DNA of 64,000 bases from Didymella arachidicola (GCA_016630955.3 CM049990.2:1240001-1304000); one strand, 5' to 3'; shown: positions 20,241 through 31,181, counted from the stretch's first letter. The notes: a model not told the origin generated them from the letters alone. A program made the numbers and translations.

Positions 20241-21823
20241 ATGGCTCGCACCCTGCAGACCATCCAGGAGGATATTGATGCCATCGTGCCGTATAGCATG
20301 CATGTCTCGTCTCGCTACCTGGACCTCACCAAGCAAAAATTGGAGCTTACACGACTACCAAAAGAAAACGAGACTTTGAAACAAGACGAGCAATGGGCGC
20401 TGGGCACGCCGAAGAGCGTGCTGGAGCCACTGCTAGACCATTGGTACATCCCTCCTACAGAAAGTTACCAACGCACCCAACCACCCAACCTAACACCCTC
20501 AGGCTAGAAACCTACGACTGGCGCGCCCAAGAATCAACCTTCAACACCACCCTCCCCCAATTCCGCACCCTAATCACTCTCCCCACTCACAACCCCACAC
20601 ACAATCCCAAACCAATCCGCACGCACTTCGTCCACGCCCGCTCCCGCTCCCCCTCCGCAATCCCCCTCCTATACATCCACTCCTGGCCCGGCTCCTTCAT
20701 CGAAATCACGCGCCTAATCCCCCACCTCACCACCCCACACGCCCCCCACCCCTTCCATGTCATCTGCCCCAGCATCCCCGGCTTCGGCTTCAGCGATGCA
20801 AGCGAAGACCCGGATTTCGGCACTGGCGGGGCGGCAGACGTGTTCGGCGCGCTGATGCGCAGACTCGGGTACGAGAGCTATGTTGTGTGTGGCGGGGGCT
20901 GGGGGTTCGAAGTCGCGCGGGTTTTGGCGGGGAGGGAGCCGGGGAGGTGTAGGGGCGTGTTTACGTGGAATCCGATGTTTGAGGAGCCGACAGTGAGAGG
21001 GGGGGTTGTGGCGTGGGGGAAGTGGGTGCTTGCGAGGGTGACGGGGGCGAGGTTTGAGAGGGTGAGGTTTGGGTATACGCCGGATGAGGTGGGTTGTGCT
21101 GTGCGTGCGGGGAAGGGGAAGGGGGAGAGGGTGTTGGGGACGGTGATGCATCAGTTGTTTTCGATGAGGCCGCAGACGTTGGCGTTTTCGCTGTGCGATT
21201 CGCCGGTGGGGTTGCTGGCGGTGTTGCTGGATCTTGTTGCTACGCAGGGCCCTGCGGAGAGTCTGGCTGTGAGGCCGAGGAGTCCGTTTTTGGACCCCGA
21301 GGAGCTGGAGATAATGGACCGGGAGTATGAGGCTGCGGGGCACGGGCGAGTGAGGTCTGACGATACGGTGAAGGCGTCTCAAAATGGGGGTGATGGGCTT
21401 GCGGAGTCTGCGCTCAAGGAGAGGCGAGCGTGGACCCCAACGGATATCTTGAACTGGACCATGATGTAAGTCGCAACCCCTTCGTGTGTTCCCGTGTCGC
21501 TGTTGCTGATGATATGTAGGATGTGGCTTCCAGGCGCCGAAGCTGGACTTCGCTGGCTACGACGGGCGCATATCGAGACCTCGAGCGCTCCACACGGTTA
21601 CTGCACTGTCCCTTTGGGCATCAGCAGCTTTCGCACCCACGGCGTTTCAACACCGCTGATGTGGGGGGCATCGTCGTGGCCAATCACGTGGGTCAAGAGG
21701 CATCAGGAAGTCAATGATATGCCTGCCTGGACGGCTCCTGTACAGCTGGCAAAGGACATGGGAGAATGTTTTGCTCGACTGCTGGACGGTCGAGTGGAGC
21801 GATCTCCTGAGCTGATGGTTTGA
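20241..21823 (+). CDS. Epoxide-hydrolase-like alpha/beta protein, catalytic residues lost
   Basis: Three exons: 20241-20443, 20503-21465 and 21520-21823; 489 residues. An epoxide hydrolase N-terminal domain is recognisable at about 3-110 (SSRYLDLTKQKLELTRLP, PKSVLEPLLDHWLETYDWRA). The fold continues with LLYIHSWPGSFIEITRLIPHL (oxyanion motif, normally HGWPGSF) and HVICPSIPGFGFSDA. The nucleophile loop, normally GGDWG, reads CGGGWGF: the Asp is Gly200 (GGC, one base from GAC). Near the C-terminus the segment that usually carries the catalytic His (GGHFAALE) reads NDMPAWTAPVQLA, with no His. The ends of an epoxide hydrolase are present, but the chemistry should not work. It could be a non-catalytic binder or a decaying gene; there are no stops or frameshifts. 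GC-rich middle, unusual Arg/Val content at about 230-300. Confidence 0.8.
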
Positions 21824-22330
21824 GTTGTCTTTTTTTTTGTATATGATTGGGGCGGAAGGTTGTTTGTTGGTACATATGGGCTGTTTAGATACTTTAATGA
21901 CTTTGATGATTGGTTTTACTGTACAGCAGTGTGGACGGTGCAACATCGATCTAAGCTCTGGAGAGCTAATTACGAACCAGGGCTACCTTGAGTATTATAC
22001 CAGACTCCAGCGAGAAACTACTCGCATGTGAGACCTTGCATGGCGTTCGATCTTCAGTGTGAACTGCATGACTACAGACAAGCTAGGGTCTTGGATCAGT
22101 GGACAGTACCGTGTAGTTGGGACGGAGAGACTGCTTCCGTCGTTTGTCTTTCAGCTCGATTCGATTGACAGTGGCGGTGGGGAAGCAACGATCGGCGATG
22201 ATCTGGAACGTGCTGAGCTCCAGCCACAAGAAGGTAGGCGGTGACGTCCACTTGGGACCCAACGAACATGTAATTTTCCCACCCACGCGACTCAGCTGCT
22301 CTTTCCTCACAACACAACAGCAGCAATCAC
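21824..22330. other. Intergenic before the AdoMet decarboxylase leader
   Basis: The 3' region of the preceding gene with a T-run just after its stop, then unassigned sequence. ATG triplets are present here, unlike in the leader that follows. Confidence 0.45.
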
Positions 22331-22601
22331 TGTGACCTGCTCTTCTTCACGCCTGCTCGTGACCTAGTGTACGTCCCTTTTCCTAAAAACACCGTCCATC
22401 CACAGCTTCGTGGCTGCCCGCAATTCGCGAAAACTCCGCACACCGACTCACATTTGCGCCCAACAGCAATTGCACCGCAAACTCCACGCCGCCCAGGCAC
22501 TCGACATCGTCAAGCTGGCAGACTCACTCTCCACGCTTTCTACTACTGCATAGGCTGTGACAGCCCGCAGACGAACCTCCACCGCCCCAAACCGACCTTC
22601 T

Positions 22602-22738
22602 ATGCGTCAAGAGGACCTGGTACGCTTTCTGTCCAAGCCTGCGAAGTGAGTTCAGTCTCCAGCGCGCGAACCCAACACCAGCTCCTCAGCTGAGCCTCCA
22701 CCCCCATCAACATGCTGACCCTGCGCAGGCCTAGATAA
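22602..22738 (+). CDS. Candidate upstream ORF in AdoMet decarboxylase leader
   Basis: ATG at 22602 opens a frame of 17 codons after removal of the predicted intron (MRQEDLVRFLSKPAKPR, ending TAA at 22736-22738), or 15 codons ending at TGA if unspliced. It is the only ATG in the predicted mature leader. AdoMet decarboxylase mRNAs of plants and mammals carry small upstream ORFs that make translation depend on polyamine level; whether this fungal one does so is inference. Confidence 0.45.
22646..22728 (+). other. Predicted intron in the 5' leader
   Basis: GTGAGT donor, TGCTGAC branch site and CGCAG acceptor, 83 bases. It interrupts the candidate upstream ORF, so splicing changes its last codons. 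Confidence 0.55.
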
Positions 22739-23149
22739 CACCCGCTACTCCCACGTCCATCACATTCCCCACCCACCCTGAGCAGATCCCTCGTCTGCTG
22801 GACCCGATACTTTCACAGGGTATCGGAATCTAGTCGGTCGAGGCGCAACGACTGACACCATTCCGCGGCGCAAAGCCTCGTATCTTCCCCCCAACTCCCG
22901 ACCTCCCTAACGTCCTCTACGGTCGTTCCCCGCATCACACGCCTGCTGCTGGCACCAGCCAGCCTCTTCGAACCCAGTCCCTCGTGGGCCTTCTCTCCTC
23001 AGCCAAGCACCGCATTGCTTGTCTGGGCAGCAGACAGTGCTTCACTGCTCGTCAGGTAGCCGTCATCGTCACAAACCCGCACGCACTCGCTCCGCGCCAC
23101 CGCCCCGCCAACGAATACTCCGCGCGCCCCGACGCCAGCTAGCCAAGAG

Positions 23150-24745
23150 ATGGTCGCTACTGAAATCCCCAAGCACTACACCGCGTCGCCGTCTTCGCAC
23201 ATTGGCACGCCCTCTTTGACCATTAACAAGGAAGCTACCATCGACCTCGACTCATCCAACTCTTTCGAGGGTCCCGAGAAGCTCCTGGAAGTATGGTTTA
23301 GCTCGTCTGCCACGGACCTGCCTGGTCAGGCCGGTCCATTGGGCCTCAAGAAGGTGTCTGCCGACGTCTGGAAGGAGATGCTCGACCTTGTCAACTGCAA
23401 AGTCCTGTCTGTCATTGAGTCAGAGCATGTCGATGCCTACCTGCTCTCCGAGTCGAGCATGTTCGTCTTCCCCCACAAGGTCGTGTTGAAGACTTGTGGC
23501 ACCACCACCCTCCTCTGGGGTCTCACTCGTCTTCTCGAGATTGCCGCCATCAACGCTGGCTTTCCCTACGTGCAGCCTGCGCCTGGCACTGGCCTCGCAG
23601 CTACAGCCACGCCCTACCGCGTCTTCTACAGCCGAAAGAACTTCCTCCACCCCGAGGCTCAGCAGGGGCCCCACCGTAGCTGGCGCGACGAAGTCCGCTT
23701 CTTGGACCAGCGTTTCGAAGGCGGCAGTGCTTACATGATTGGCAAGATGAACGGCGAGCACTGGTACCTCTACATCACGGGACCTGACACCACCTTGACT
23801 CCGCCTCCCAGCCCCGACTCCGAGGAGCGCCCCGAGACGGAGACCAAGTATGTCAAGCTTCCTGAACGCATGCTGCCTGAGATGAACACCGATGAGGAGG
23901 AGGACGAGACTCTGGAGATACTCATGACTGACCTCGATGAGAAGAACGCGCGTCAGTTCTATCTCGAGGACGCGAGTGCGGTCGCGGAAGGTCGCTATGT
24001 CCAGAGGGCTCGTGAGGCCCGCAAGAACGCCATCCAGTCCCTTGGCTCCATCCCCGAGGGCGAGTGCGAGAGTCTCGGTGGCTCGACTGTCCTCAACTCG
24101 ACTGCTACCACCCACATTTCCGACGAGAGCTTCGATGTCTTCGAGCAGACTTCATCTGACCATTCTGGTTTCAACTCTGAAGAGGAGCTCACCTTCCCGG
24201 AGGAATTAACCACCGAGGGCCACACGCTCGGCACCGTCGTCTCCGAGCACTGCGGTCTGGCCGATGTCTACCCTACCTCGAAGTACCCGGACGCTCGCAT
24301 CGATGCCTACCTCTTCACGCCCTGCGGCTTCTCTGCCAATGGTGTCGTTCCCGCTCCCGGTGGCGCGCCCAACGGCTCTAAGAAGGGCTCCGACGCCACC
24401 CACTACTTCACGGTGCACGTCACGCCCGAGCCGCACTGCTCGTACGCCTCCTTCGAGACCAATGTTCCTGCCCGCCAGAGCGGTCGCGAGACCGCGGATG
24501 TCATTGAGCATGTCATCGGCATCTTCAAGCCGGGCCGCTTCAGCATCACCCTGTTCGAGGCTAAGCCCAGCCCTGATGAGCTGCCGGGTAAGAACGTTGA
24601 GAAGAGCAAGCGTGTTGAGACTATTCCTGGTTACCGCCGTGTCGACCGTATTGTGCATGATCTTGAAGGCTACGATCTGGTGTTCAGGTACTACGAGCGC
24701 GATGACTGGAAGGGTGGTAAGCCCAGGCTCGGCGAGATCTTCTGA
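23150..24745 (+). CDS. SPE2: S-adenosylmethionine decarboxylase proenzyme
   Basis: A single exon of 531 residues. The enzyme makes decarboxylated AdoMet, the aminopropyl donor for spermidine and spermine. It is a self-processing pyruvoyl enzyme: the cleavage site is in AYLLSESSMFVFPHK, between Glu101 and Ser102, which becomes the pyruvoyl group. Flanking conserved segments are FEGPEKLLEVWF, LKTCGTTTLLWGLTRLLE and, later, TPCGFSANGV and HVTPEPHCSYASFETN. Filamentous fungal forms are longer than the yeast one; here an acidic insertion at about 220-360 (PEMNTDEEEDETLEI) accounts for it. The long ATG-poor leader with an upstream ORF suggests translational control. Confidence 0.96.
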   Translation: MVATEIPKHYTASPSSHIGTPSLTINKEATIDLDSSNSFEGPEKLLEVWFSSSATDLPGQAGPLGLKKVSADVWKEMLDLVNCKVLSVIESEHVDAYLLSESSMFVFPHKVVLKTCGTTTLLWGLTRLLEIAAINAGFPYVQPAPGTGLAATATPYRVFYSRKNFLHPEAQQGPHRSWRDEVRFLDQRFEGGSAYMIGKMNGEHWYLYITGPDTTLTPPPSPDSEERPETETKYVKLPERMLPEMNTDEEEDETLEILMTDLDEKNARQFYLEDASAVAEGRYVQRAREARKNAIQSLGSIPEGECESLGGSTVLNSTATTHISDESFDVFEQTSSDHSGFNSEEELTFPEELTTEGHTLGTVVSEHCGLADVYPTSKYPDARIDAYLFTPCGFSANGVVPAPGGAPNGSKKGSDATHYFTVHVTPEPHCSYASFETNVPARQSGRETADVIEHVIGIFKPGRFSITLFEAKPSPDELPGKNVEKSKRVETIPGYRRVDRIVHDLEGYDLVFRYYERDDWKGGKPRLGEIF

Positions 24746-25732
24746 TCGATTGTCAATGAGTCGTTGGGTCTGTGGGGGTAGCTTATGTACATTCTTTTGG
24801 CCTCTTCTGAGTATATTCTGCGTTGGTACGTCTACGTGGTTTTGCGGCGACTGTCTCTACTTGAGCTTTCCTGTCAATACAATCTATCTTTTCTAGCCTA
24901 CCCCTATTATGGTCTCCCACGTTTTGAAAACTTGCTCCCCCTCTCCTCGAAGATGTCGTTCTCTGCTCGTGGTAGTGACTGACCATAACTGCATCCTTTT
25001 TCCTGGAATTCCAACGACAGCGAATCGTCACAGTGGAGATCATTATTTTGCTTAAGAAGTCGCGTCTGTGCCCCATTCTTATCTTGTTTTGCAGAGCAGG
25101 TGTATACTGACAAACAGGCTTAATATGAACGAGCTCACTTAATGTAAGGCGAGTAGACGGTCGTTTGATCCAAGTGGAGTCCTGCAAGGAAGGCCGGTGG
25201 CCTAGAACAGCTTCGAGTGAATGTTCAGAGATTCAAATCATCCTTCCAATCACCGAACGGCGGAGGGCATGACCCGTCCGGTGCAAGTGTGGGTATGAGA
25301 ATCACGGCGTCCTTTCCACCACCATCCCTGTTATGCCCTAGCATGAAACAGCCCTATCGGCAGTGCGCAGCCGCTGAAATGTCCTCGAAGAGCGCATTGG
25401 CGTTGTGTTTCCAAGCATGGGCGAAATTCTTCTCTTTAACCGGTCATTACATCAATTCTCACCAGCGCCTCGCCCGAGCTTCGCCCAGCTCAATCAAGCC
25501 TCACAGCCAAACAGCCACCGGAAGCTTCACGTAAAGTGCCAAGCGGCCTTCCCCACAAAGTTCATATGAGCTACCAACCCTATTCCGTGCATGTGTCGGC
25601 GAATCGAGCGATTCATTGCCGCAATGGAAATGATGTCGGGGGTTTGTGTGAGGTGGAGACGACGAATATGGCGAAACATCTCGTATAGAATAGACATCCG
25701 TTCGCGGCTGTGGGTCGGGAGACGAGGGTTGT
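24746..25732. other. Intergenic between AdoMet decarboxylase and GH10 xylanase
   Basis: No supported gene. The left part is T-rich 3' flank; the right part is the xylanase upstream region. No tRNA or repeat was seen. Confidence 0.5.
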
Positions 25733-25738
25733 TTAGCC
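25733..25738 (-). promoter_or_regulatory. Possible XlnR/Xyr1 site upstream of the GH10 xylanase
   Basis: GGCTAA on the minus strand, 95 bases before the start codon. This hexamer is the known core site of the fungal xylanase activator; a single six-base match in this position is suggestive only. Confidence 0.35.
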
Positions 25739-25748
25739 ATGGTGGGAG

Positions 25749-25756
25749 TATATAAG
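25749..25756 (+). promoter_or_regulatory. TATA box of the GH10 xylanase gene
   Basis: TATATAAG, 84 bases before the start codon. Confidence 0.55.
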
Positions 25757-25832
25757 GAGTCTCTCGCTGGGGCTTTTGGGAAGTATCAACGATCACTATC
25801 ATTCTTTCTTCAAATCTTCAAACACCGATACG

Positions 25833-26970
25833 ATGAAGTTCTCGCTCACCACTGTTCTTCTCTTCAGCGCGGCAGGCTCGCTCGCCGCCCCCGTCTCCGA
25901 TGTTAGCACTGATGTCGAGGCGCTGTTTACTCGCCAGGCAGCGCAGAGTATCGATGCTGCCATGAAGAAAAAGGGCAGGAAGTACTTCGGAACTTGCTCT
26001 GACCCTGGACGATTCAACAGCGGCAAGAACGGCGCTATAATCAAGGCGAACTTTGGCCAGATCACGCCGGAGAACAGGTTCGTTGGCCTTAATAATAGCC
26101 TTGCAGCTGCGCAGTTGCAATATGTCGAGCAGAAGAGCTAACTGTGAGTAAAGCATGAAATGGGACGCCACCGAGTCGTCGCGTGGAAACTTCAACTTCG
26201 GCACCGCAGACCAGACCGTCAACTTCGCGACCACCAACGGCAAGCTGATCCGCGGACACACCACTGTGTGGCACTCCCAGCTGCCGTCGTGGGTGTCATC
26301 TATCAACGACAAGGCAACCCTCACAACCGTGATGCAGAACCACATCAACGCCTTGATGGGCCGCTGGAAGGGCAAGATCTACGCTTGGGACGTCATCAAC
26401 GAGATGTTCGAGGAGAACGGCTCATTCCGCTCATCGGTCTTCTACAACGTGCTCGGCCAGGACTTCGTCAGGATCGCGTTCGAGGCTGCCCGCAAGGCAG
26501 ACCCGAATGCAAAGTTGTACATCAACGACTACAGTGCGTCATCCTTATACCAAAACACCTGGACGACATCTTGCTAACGAGCTCTAGACCTCGACTCCGC
26601 AACCTACGCAAAGACACAGGCTATGATCAAAAACGTCAAGGCCTGGCGCGCGGCCGGTGTGCCCATCGACGGCATCGGTTCGCAGGCTCACTTGCAATCC
26701 GGCCAGGGCGCGCAGGCACCCGCTGCTCTCGCTGCGCTGTGCGCTGCTGCCTCCGAGTGTGCTGTTACTGAGCTTGATATTCAGAATGCGCAGCAGTCGG
26801 ACTGGACTAATGTTGTCAAGGGCTGCTTGGCGCAGAGCAACTGCGTTGGTATTACTGTTTGGGGTGTGCGGGACAGCGATTCCTGGAGGCCTCAGGGTAA
26901 CCCTCTGCTGTTTGATTCCAGCTTCAACGCTAAGACGGCTTATAATACTGTGCTTGCTGCGCTGCAGTAG
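25833..26970 (+). CDS. GH10 endo-1,4-beta-xylanase, secreted
   Basis: Three exons: 25833-26077, 26154-26533 and 26588-26970; 335 residues. It hydrolyses internal bonds of plant xylan. The signal peptide is MKFSLTTVLLFSAAGSLA, followed by a short propeptide ending in LFTRQ. The GH10 domain starts at AAQSIDAAMKKKGRKYFGTC; hallmarks are ITPENSMKWDATE, LIRGHTTVWHSQLPSWV, WDVINEMF (acid/base Glu, about residue 164), KLYINDYN, GIGSQAHL and VTELDIQ (nucleophile Glu, about 268), then ITVWGVRDSDSWR. No carbohydrate-binding module. Start chosen at the ATG that begins the signal peptide; an in-frame ATG 57 bases upstream would add a non-signal extension and lies downstream of the TATA box only by a short distance. 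Confidence 0.96.
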
Positions 26971-27131
26971 ATTGCTGCATTCCCTTGTATATAGCCTTTC
27001 GGTTTGGAGGATAGCGGTGGAAATGTGGTTGTTGGTTGGCACTTGCAGCGCGGATATGAGGCTCACTTCTTATTCATACTTCGATTCAGCAGTTGACGGC
27101 CGGGAAGTCGCAACTATGCTGTTATCAGCAC

Positions 27132-29436
27132 TCAGTCTATCTTTCTTGTCCGCCCCGTGATCTTCTTCTCATCTCGTGTACTTTTCGCAGCCTTGATGAT
27201 CGACAAGCCAGCATTCTTGCTCGCGTCATCATCAGCTTGTCTCGTCCAGAACAGATCAGCCGCCATGATACGCACACTCTTTCGCCGCTGAATCTCTGCA
27301 ACGCCGAGTAGTGACTGCTTCTCGGCTTTGGCCTCGAGGTCATCCAATATGAGTTTTCGCTTTGCGTAACGCTCAGCTCTTTCTTTCCTGATCTGCTCTG
27401 ACCCAAGTTTAGCCAGCGAGAACCGAACGCCAGCTCTGAAAGCCATGAAAATGTGTTCGGAGATCAGAATCGTGATAGGGAGACTGGCCCACAGATCCAA
27501 GCCCATATGTTCGCCAAGGAACTTCTGTGACCCGAATAGGTGCACAATAGCAGCGCTCGATAAGCTGCCGAGCCAAGTCAAGGCTTCTAAACTTGAGATC
27601 CAGGGACCGAGTCCGTCGCTGCGGGCAGGTGCGGGCCGCTGGTACTCGACGGATATTTTGAGAAAATCGGACCGGAGTTCGAACCAATTATTGATGAAGA
27701 AGCCAATGGGCACAAGTGGCCAAACGGGGCTGAACAAAGCCAGATACCCAAATTGTATGACCATCTCAGCGATGTCGTCCTGGACGTTGTACTCAGGTCT
27801 CAGCGCTTGCTTCCGTGCTCTACGGAGGAACTTGGCTTCTCCGGGGTCGTCAGGCGCAATTTGTTGGCCGGAGCCTCCGCGCTGATGCACTCTGCTTGCC
27901 TGTCGGTCGCGCCACCATTGCTTGAATTGTGTCTTGAACCACGGAAGTGCGAGTTCTTCGATCGCGCCGGAAACCTGTCCGGTCAAGGTGAGAGCAATGA
28001 CTTCGTTGCGCAGCCTGTCGGGGTCAGCCGTGAAGCTTATCTTTCCTCGCTCCTGGCTTCCGAGAACGGTGTCTATGCAGTATTGCAGCATAGGTATGAC
28101 CCGACTGCCGAACGGTACGTATAGGAACGCAGTAATGAAAATGGGGAGGTAGTTCGTGATCGAATTCAGGACGAAGATTTTCTGTGTCAGAGACATCTCG
28201 TGGTGGTCGGCGGTTCGGTGGTTCTCGTGTTCGGTCATCTTGTCAGCTATGTCTTCCAAGAAGCTCGTTGCGTATGGTAAGAAGACGCCAAGTAAAACGG
28301 TTGGGAGATATTCCTACCCCAATCAGCCACGACCGCGCCACTTCGTTCAATTCACTCACTAGATAGAACTTGTATGGCCCCTCGTAAGCTTCGCTGATGA
28401 AGGTCTCGATAGTAAAGACAATGGCAATTAGCGCTCCGAGGAACACCGTGCTGACCAGTACGAAAGGGATGACCAGTAGCTGTCGTGCGACACGCTTCCA
28501 CCTCGGAAAGTGATGACGGGTCCTGCCGGCTGCGTCGACGACAATAGATTCATGTTGGAATTGTGGACGGTTGGCCTTCAGGTTTCCTACTCCTCGCACC
28601 TCCCAGCGAATCGCCAAATCCTGTTCTTTGATCTTCCAGTATTCCAGAAAGACAGTGCACCACACGCCTATGATCAATGCAAAGAGCAACGAATACTGTG
28701 GTAGGAAGGCCCATGCAAAAACGCCAGTGATGCATGGGAAAGCCAGGAAGCGGAAGTAGGTCTGCAGGAATGCAAAGTAGAAAGCAACTTTCGCTCCCCA
28801 AAGGTCGCGTATACGATCGAGATCGGTCATGTCGAGGAACAACTTCTTGCTCAGGTGCGTAAGTAATTGATTGTTGACCGGCTGGTTGTGCAGGGCAAAG
28901 ATCGAAGACACGTTCTCCCATTGCCCGAATCCTGGAGTGATGCCTGCTCCTCCAAGCTCCTTGCGCCAATTGACCAGGTGGAAGACCGACAGTAGATCTT
29001 CAGCCTCGAACTTGGCTGCAACAACGCTCGATGCTGTGCCGCCGGGATGTTGTTTGGTAATGCCATAGAGCCAATCCTTGACCCTGCGTCTCGTTAACGA
29101 CCGTCGAACAAGTCAGTGTTAAATGACATACCTTGACTTGTATACAGTGTTGCCAAGCAGCTCCCGAGGAACTTGCATGAAGATCAGCAGTGATTGATCG
29201 TAGCCGTGCCGAACCTCCGTATTCAATCCAGCAGACTGCAAGTCTTCGATGAGCACGGCAAATTCAGTTACGGCAGTCTCATGCTCTAGAGGCTGTCAGC
29301 GTGCGCTCGACCAGACTTTGAACCTGCACGCACCTACGTTGCCGAAGTCATAGACCACAACATACTTGTCGTTGTAGGTGACATTGGCAAGCTCTTGATC
29401 ATCACCCAGTGTTGTGTTAGCTCTTCTCAGCTGCAT
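27132..29436 (-). CDS. Anoctamin/Ist2-type membrane protein
   Basis: Four exons on the minus strand: 29436-29334, 29285-29132, 29083-28360 and 28313-27132; 720 residues with frame kept throughout. The N-terminal cytosolic domain includes YDQSLLIFMQVPRELLG and RVKDWLYGITKQ. From about residue 165 come the membrane segments: VAFYFAFLQTYFRFLAFPCITGVF, YSLLFALIIGVWCTVFLEYWK, VARQLLVIPFVLVSTVFLGAL and, in exon 4, FLYVPFGSRVIPML, MVIQFGYLALFSPVWPLVP and ASLPITILISEHIFMAF. This is the TMEM16/anoctamin fold; the yeast member Ist2 tethers cortical ER to the plasma membrane, and Aspergillus members are lipid scramblases. The basic tail (ending GRTRKID) fits membrane tethering but lacks the very long yeast tail. 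Start is the first in-frame ATG after an upstream TGA. Confidence 0.9.
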
Positions 29437-29823
29437 GTCCAGATTGCTTGGTTCTAGATTTCAACGGATCCACAACCAAGGAGTGCGGGATAAGGCTCTA
29501 AGAAATCACGAATCAACCCTGTGGCTAGTGGCTTTATAGGTTTCGGGGATGCGTCGTCATTGTGGCTATTTTCGGCCGCGACGGTGAATGTGGAGATGGG
29601 CAAGCCCCTGGAGGATTGGTGGCTCAGGCGTGGGTGCGACGCGCCGTCGGCGCTTCAGTGCCGAAAGATCCGCAAAGAGTCCACGAACGCCAATTGGACG
29701 AACGGGAAAAGTGGTGGATCACAACTGTGGTGGGCTTACTGGCCATTGCCATAATAGCGTTCGGACGAGAAGAGTCCAGACAGATAAGAAGCAAGACGTG
29801 TAGGAGCATAAACAATCTCAACA
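29437..29823. other. Intergenic between divergent genes
   Basis: Upstream regions of the anoctamin gene (minus) and the NmrA-like gene (plus). Only short frames and no motif were seen. Confidence 0.5.
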
Positions 29824-30795
29824 ATGCCATCCACGGTCAAGACTGTCGCGATTGTTGGTGTCACTGGCAATGTTGGGACATATATCACTCAAGCATTATT
29901 GGCAAAGAAATGCTTTAGCGTCACAGCAATCTCTCGTCCTGACTCCAAGGCAGACTTCCCACAGGAAGTAAAAGTCGCCCGAGTAGACTACGATGACCAC
30001 AACTCTATCGTTGAGGGCTTGAGAGGCCATGATGCTCTCATCATTACGACTTCTGTATGGGCCCCGAGAGATACGTCTGCAAGACTCATCAAAGCAGCAG
30101 CCGCTGCTGGCATACCTTGGATTCTGCCCAATGAGTTCGGCATGTTCAACACAGAAGAAGCCTCTATTGAAACCATTGGCACTGGCAAGAAGGAGGACCG
30201 GGACCTGATCGAGTCTCTTGGAGTCTCAGCCTGGATTGGCATAAGCTGTGGCTTTTGGTATGAGCACTCGCTCTCGGCCCTCAATGGCGAGCTGTACGGC
30301 ATCGACATCGAGAACCGCAGGGCTACCTTCTTTGACGACGGTACTCAACGACTGAACACCTCCACGTGGCAGCAAGTTGGCCGTGCAGTTGCTGCGCTGC
30401 TATCGCTACCGATCGAACAGCAAGATGCTCAGGCTTCGCTTCACATGTACCGCAACCGCATGGTATACGTTTCGTCCTTTGCGGTCAGCCAGAGAGAAAT
30501 GGTCGAGTCTGCGAAGCGAGTGACAGGCACGGGTGATGAGGACTGGAAGATTACGTTCGAGCCTGCCAAACAGCGCTACGAGGATGCATGCGAGGCCCTC
30601 AAGAAAGGTGATCGTATTGCCTTCGGGAGAAAGCTGTATACTCGGTACTTCTACGAAGAAGCAGGCTTGTTCGAGAAGCTGCACGGTCTAGATAACGAGA
30701 AGCTGGGTCTACCGAAGGAGGATCTGGACGAGGCCACAAAGACAGCTCTGGAGCTAGCGCAGAGTGGGTATTGGTCAAAGTATGGACAGCACTGA
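29824..30795 (+). CDS. NmrA-like/isoflavone-reductase-like NAD(P)-binding protein
   Basis: A single exon of 323 residues. A Rossmann fold begins at once (TVKTVAIVGVTGNVGTYITQALL, GxxGxxG type), followed by VTAISRPDS with an Arg suited to NADPH. Other family features are GHDALIITTSVWAPRDTSARLIKAAAAAGI and WILPNEFGMF. The C-terminal half is the usual substrate-side region (GFWYEHSLSALNGELYGID, TSTWQQVGRAVAALL). Members are either reductases acting on aromatic substrates or redox sensors like NmrA; the canonical catalytic Lys of plant isoflavone reductases cannot be placed with certainty. It is the first gene of the accessory block and points the same way as the next one. Confidence 0.85.
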   Translation: MPSTVKTVAIVGVTGNVGTYITQALLAKKCFSVTAISRPDSKADFPQEVKVARVDYDDHNSIVEGLRGHDALIITTSVWAPRDTSARLIKAAAAAGIPWILPNEFGMFNTEEASIETIGTGKKEDRDLIESLGVSAWIGISCGFWYEHSLSALNGELYGIDIENRRATFFDDGTQRLNTSTWQQVGRAVAALLSLPIEQQDAQASLHMYRNRMVYVSSFAVSQREMVESAKRVTGTGDEDWKITFEPAKQRYEDACEALKKGDRIAFGRKLYTRYFYEEAGLFEKLHGLDNEKLGLPKEDLDEATKTALELAQSGYWSKYGQH

Positions 30796-31089
30796 TCAGG
30801 GAGTATATGTCACGCGAACATGAAGGATTTGATACAGCTTTTACACAAGAAGGCATGCTCACACTTCGCTCAGTGGTGGTCACATCATGATGCACTTGAT
30901 TGGCGGGTGGTCACAATGCAACGCAGAGAGCCAACATCAAACCCCGCCAATGTGAGGAACCATGAAGTGATGTTTTGCTATTGATGCACTCATCGAATAA
31001 GGTAAGGAGCATGCCAAGTGTAAGCGGGCTGCTTGGTCGAGCGCCGCTTATGTGAGACGCATGCAGACTGCCCGCTCTAATTGTGGAGG
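30796..31089. other. Intergenic
   Basis: Short spacer between the NmrA-like gene and the next promoter; nothing recognised. Confidence 0.5.
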
Positions 31090-31095
31090 TATAAA
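31090..31095 (+). promoter_or_regulatory. TATA box of the small membrane protein gene
   Basis: TATAAA, 92 bases before the start codon at 31182. Confidence 0.5.
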
Positions 31096-31181
31096 GAGCG
31101 TATTGCTTTTTGCGATGACTGAGATCCTTACCAATAACGCACCTGAATGCGAAAAAAGTTCACATACCATCGGTTCCCACA

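Larger units (their letters stand above)
22331..23149 (+). promoter_or_regulatory. Long 5' leader of S-adenosylmethionine decarboxylase
   Basis: About 820 C-rich bases before the start codon hold only two ATG triplets, one at 22602 (start of a small upstream ORF) and one at 22712 inside a predicted leader intron. Random sequence of this length would be expected to hold many more, so ATG appears depleted, as in a real transcribed leader that is scanned by ribosomes. The transcription start is not visible; 22330-22380 is an estimate. Confidence 0.6.

Noticed and set aside
20714..21382. A 222-codon minus-strand frame opposite the epoxide-hydrolase-like gene
   Set aside because: His/Pro/Arg-rich composition is an artefact of the GC-rich sense codons; no start context or domain.
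22712..22738. Second upstream ORF (MLTLRRPR) before AdoMet decarboxylase
   Set aside because: Its ATG is part of the TGCTGAC branch region of a predicted leader intron, so it is probably removed by splicing.
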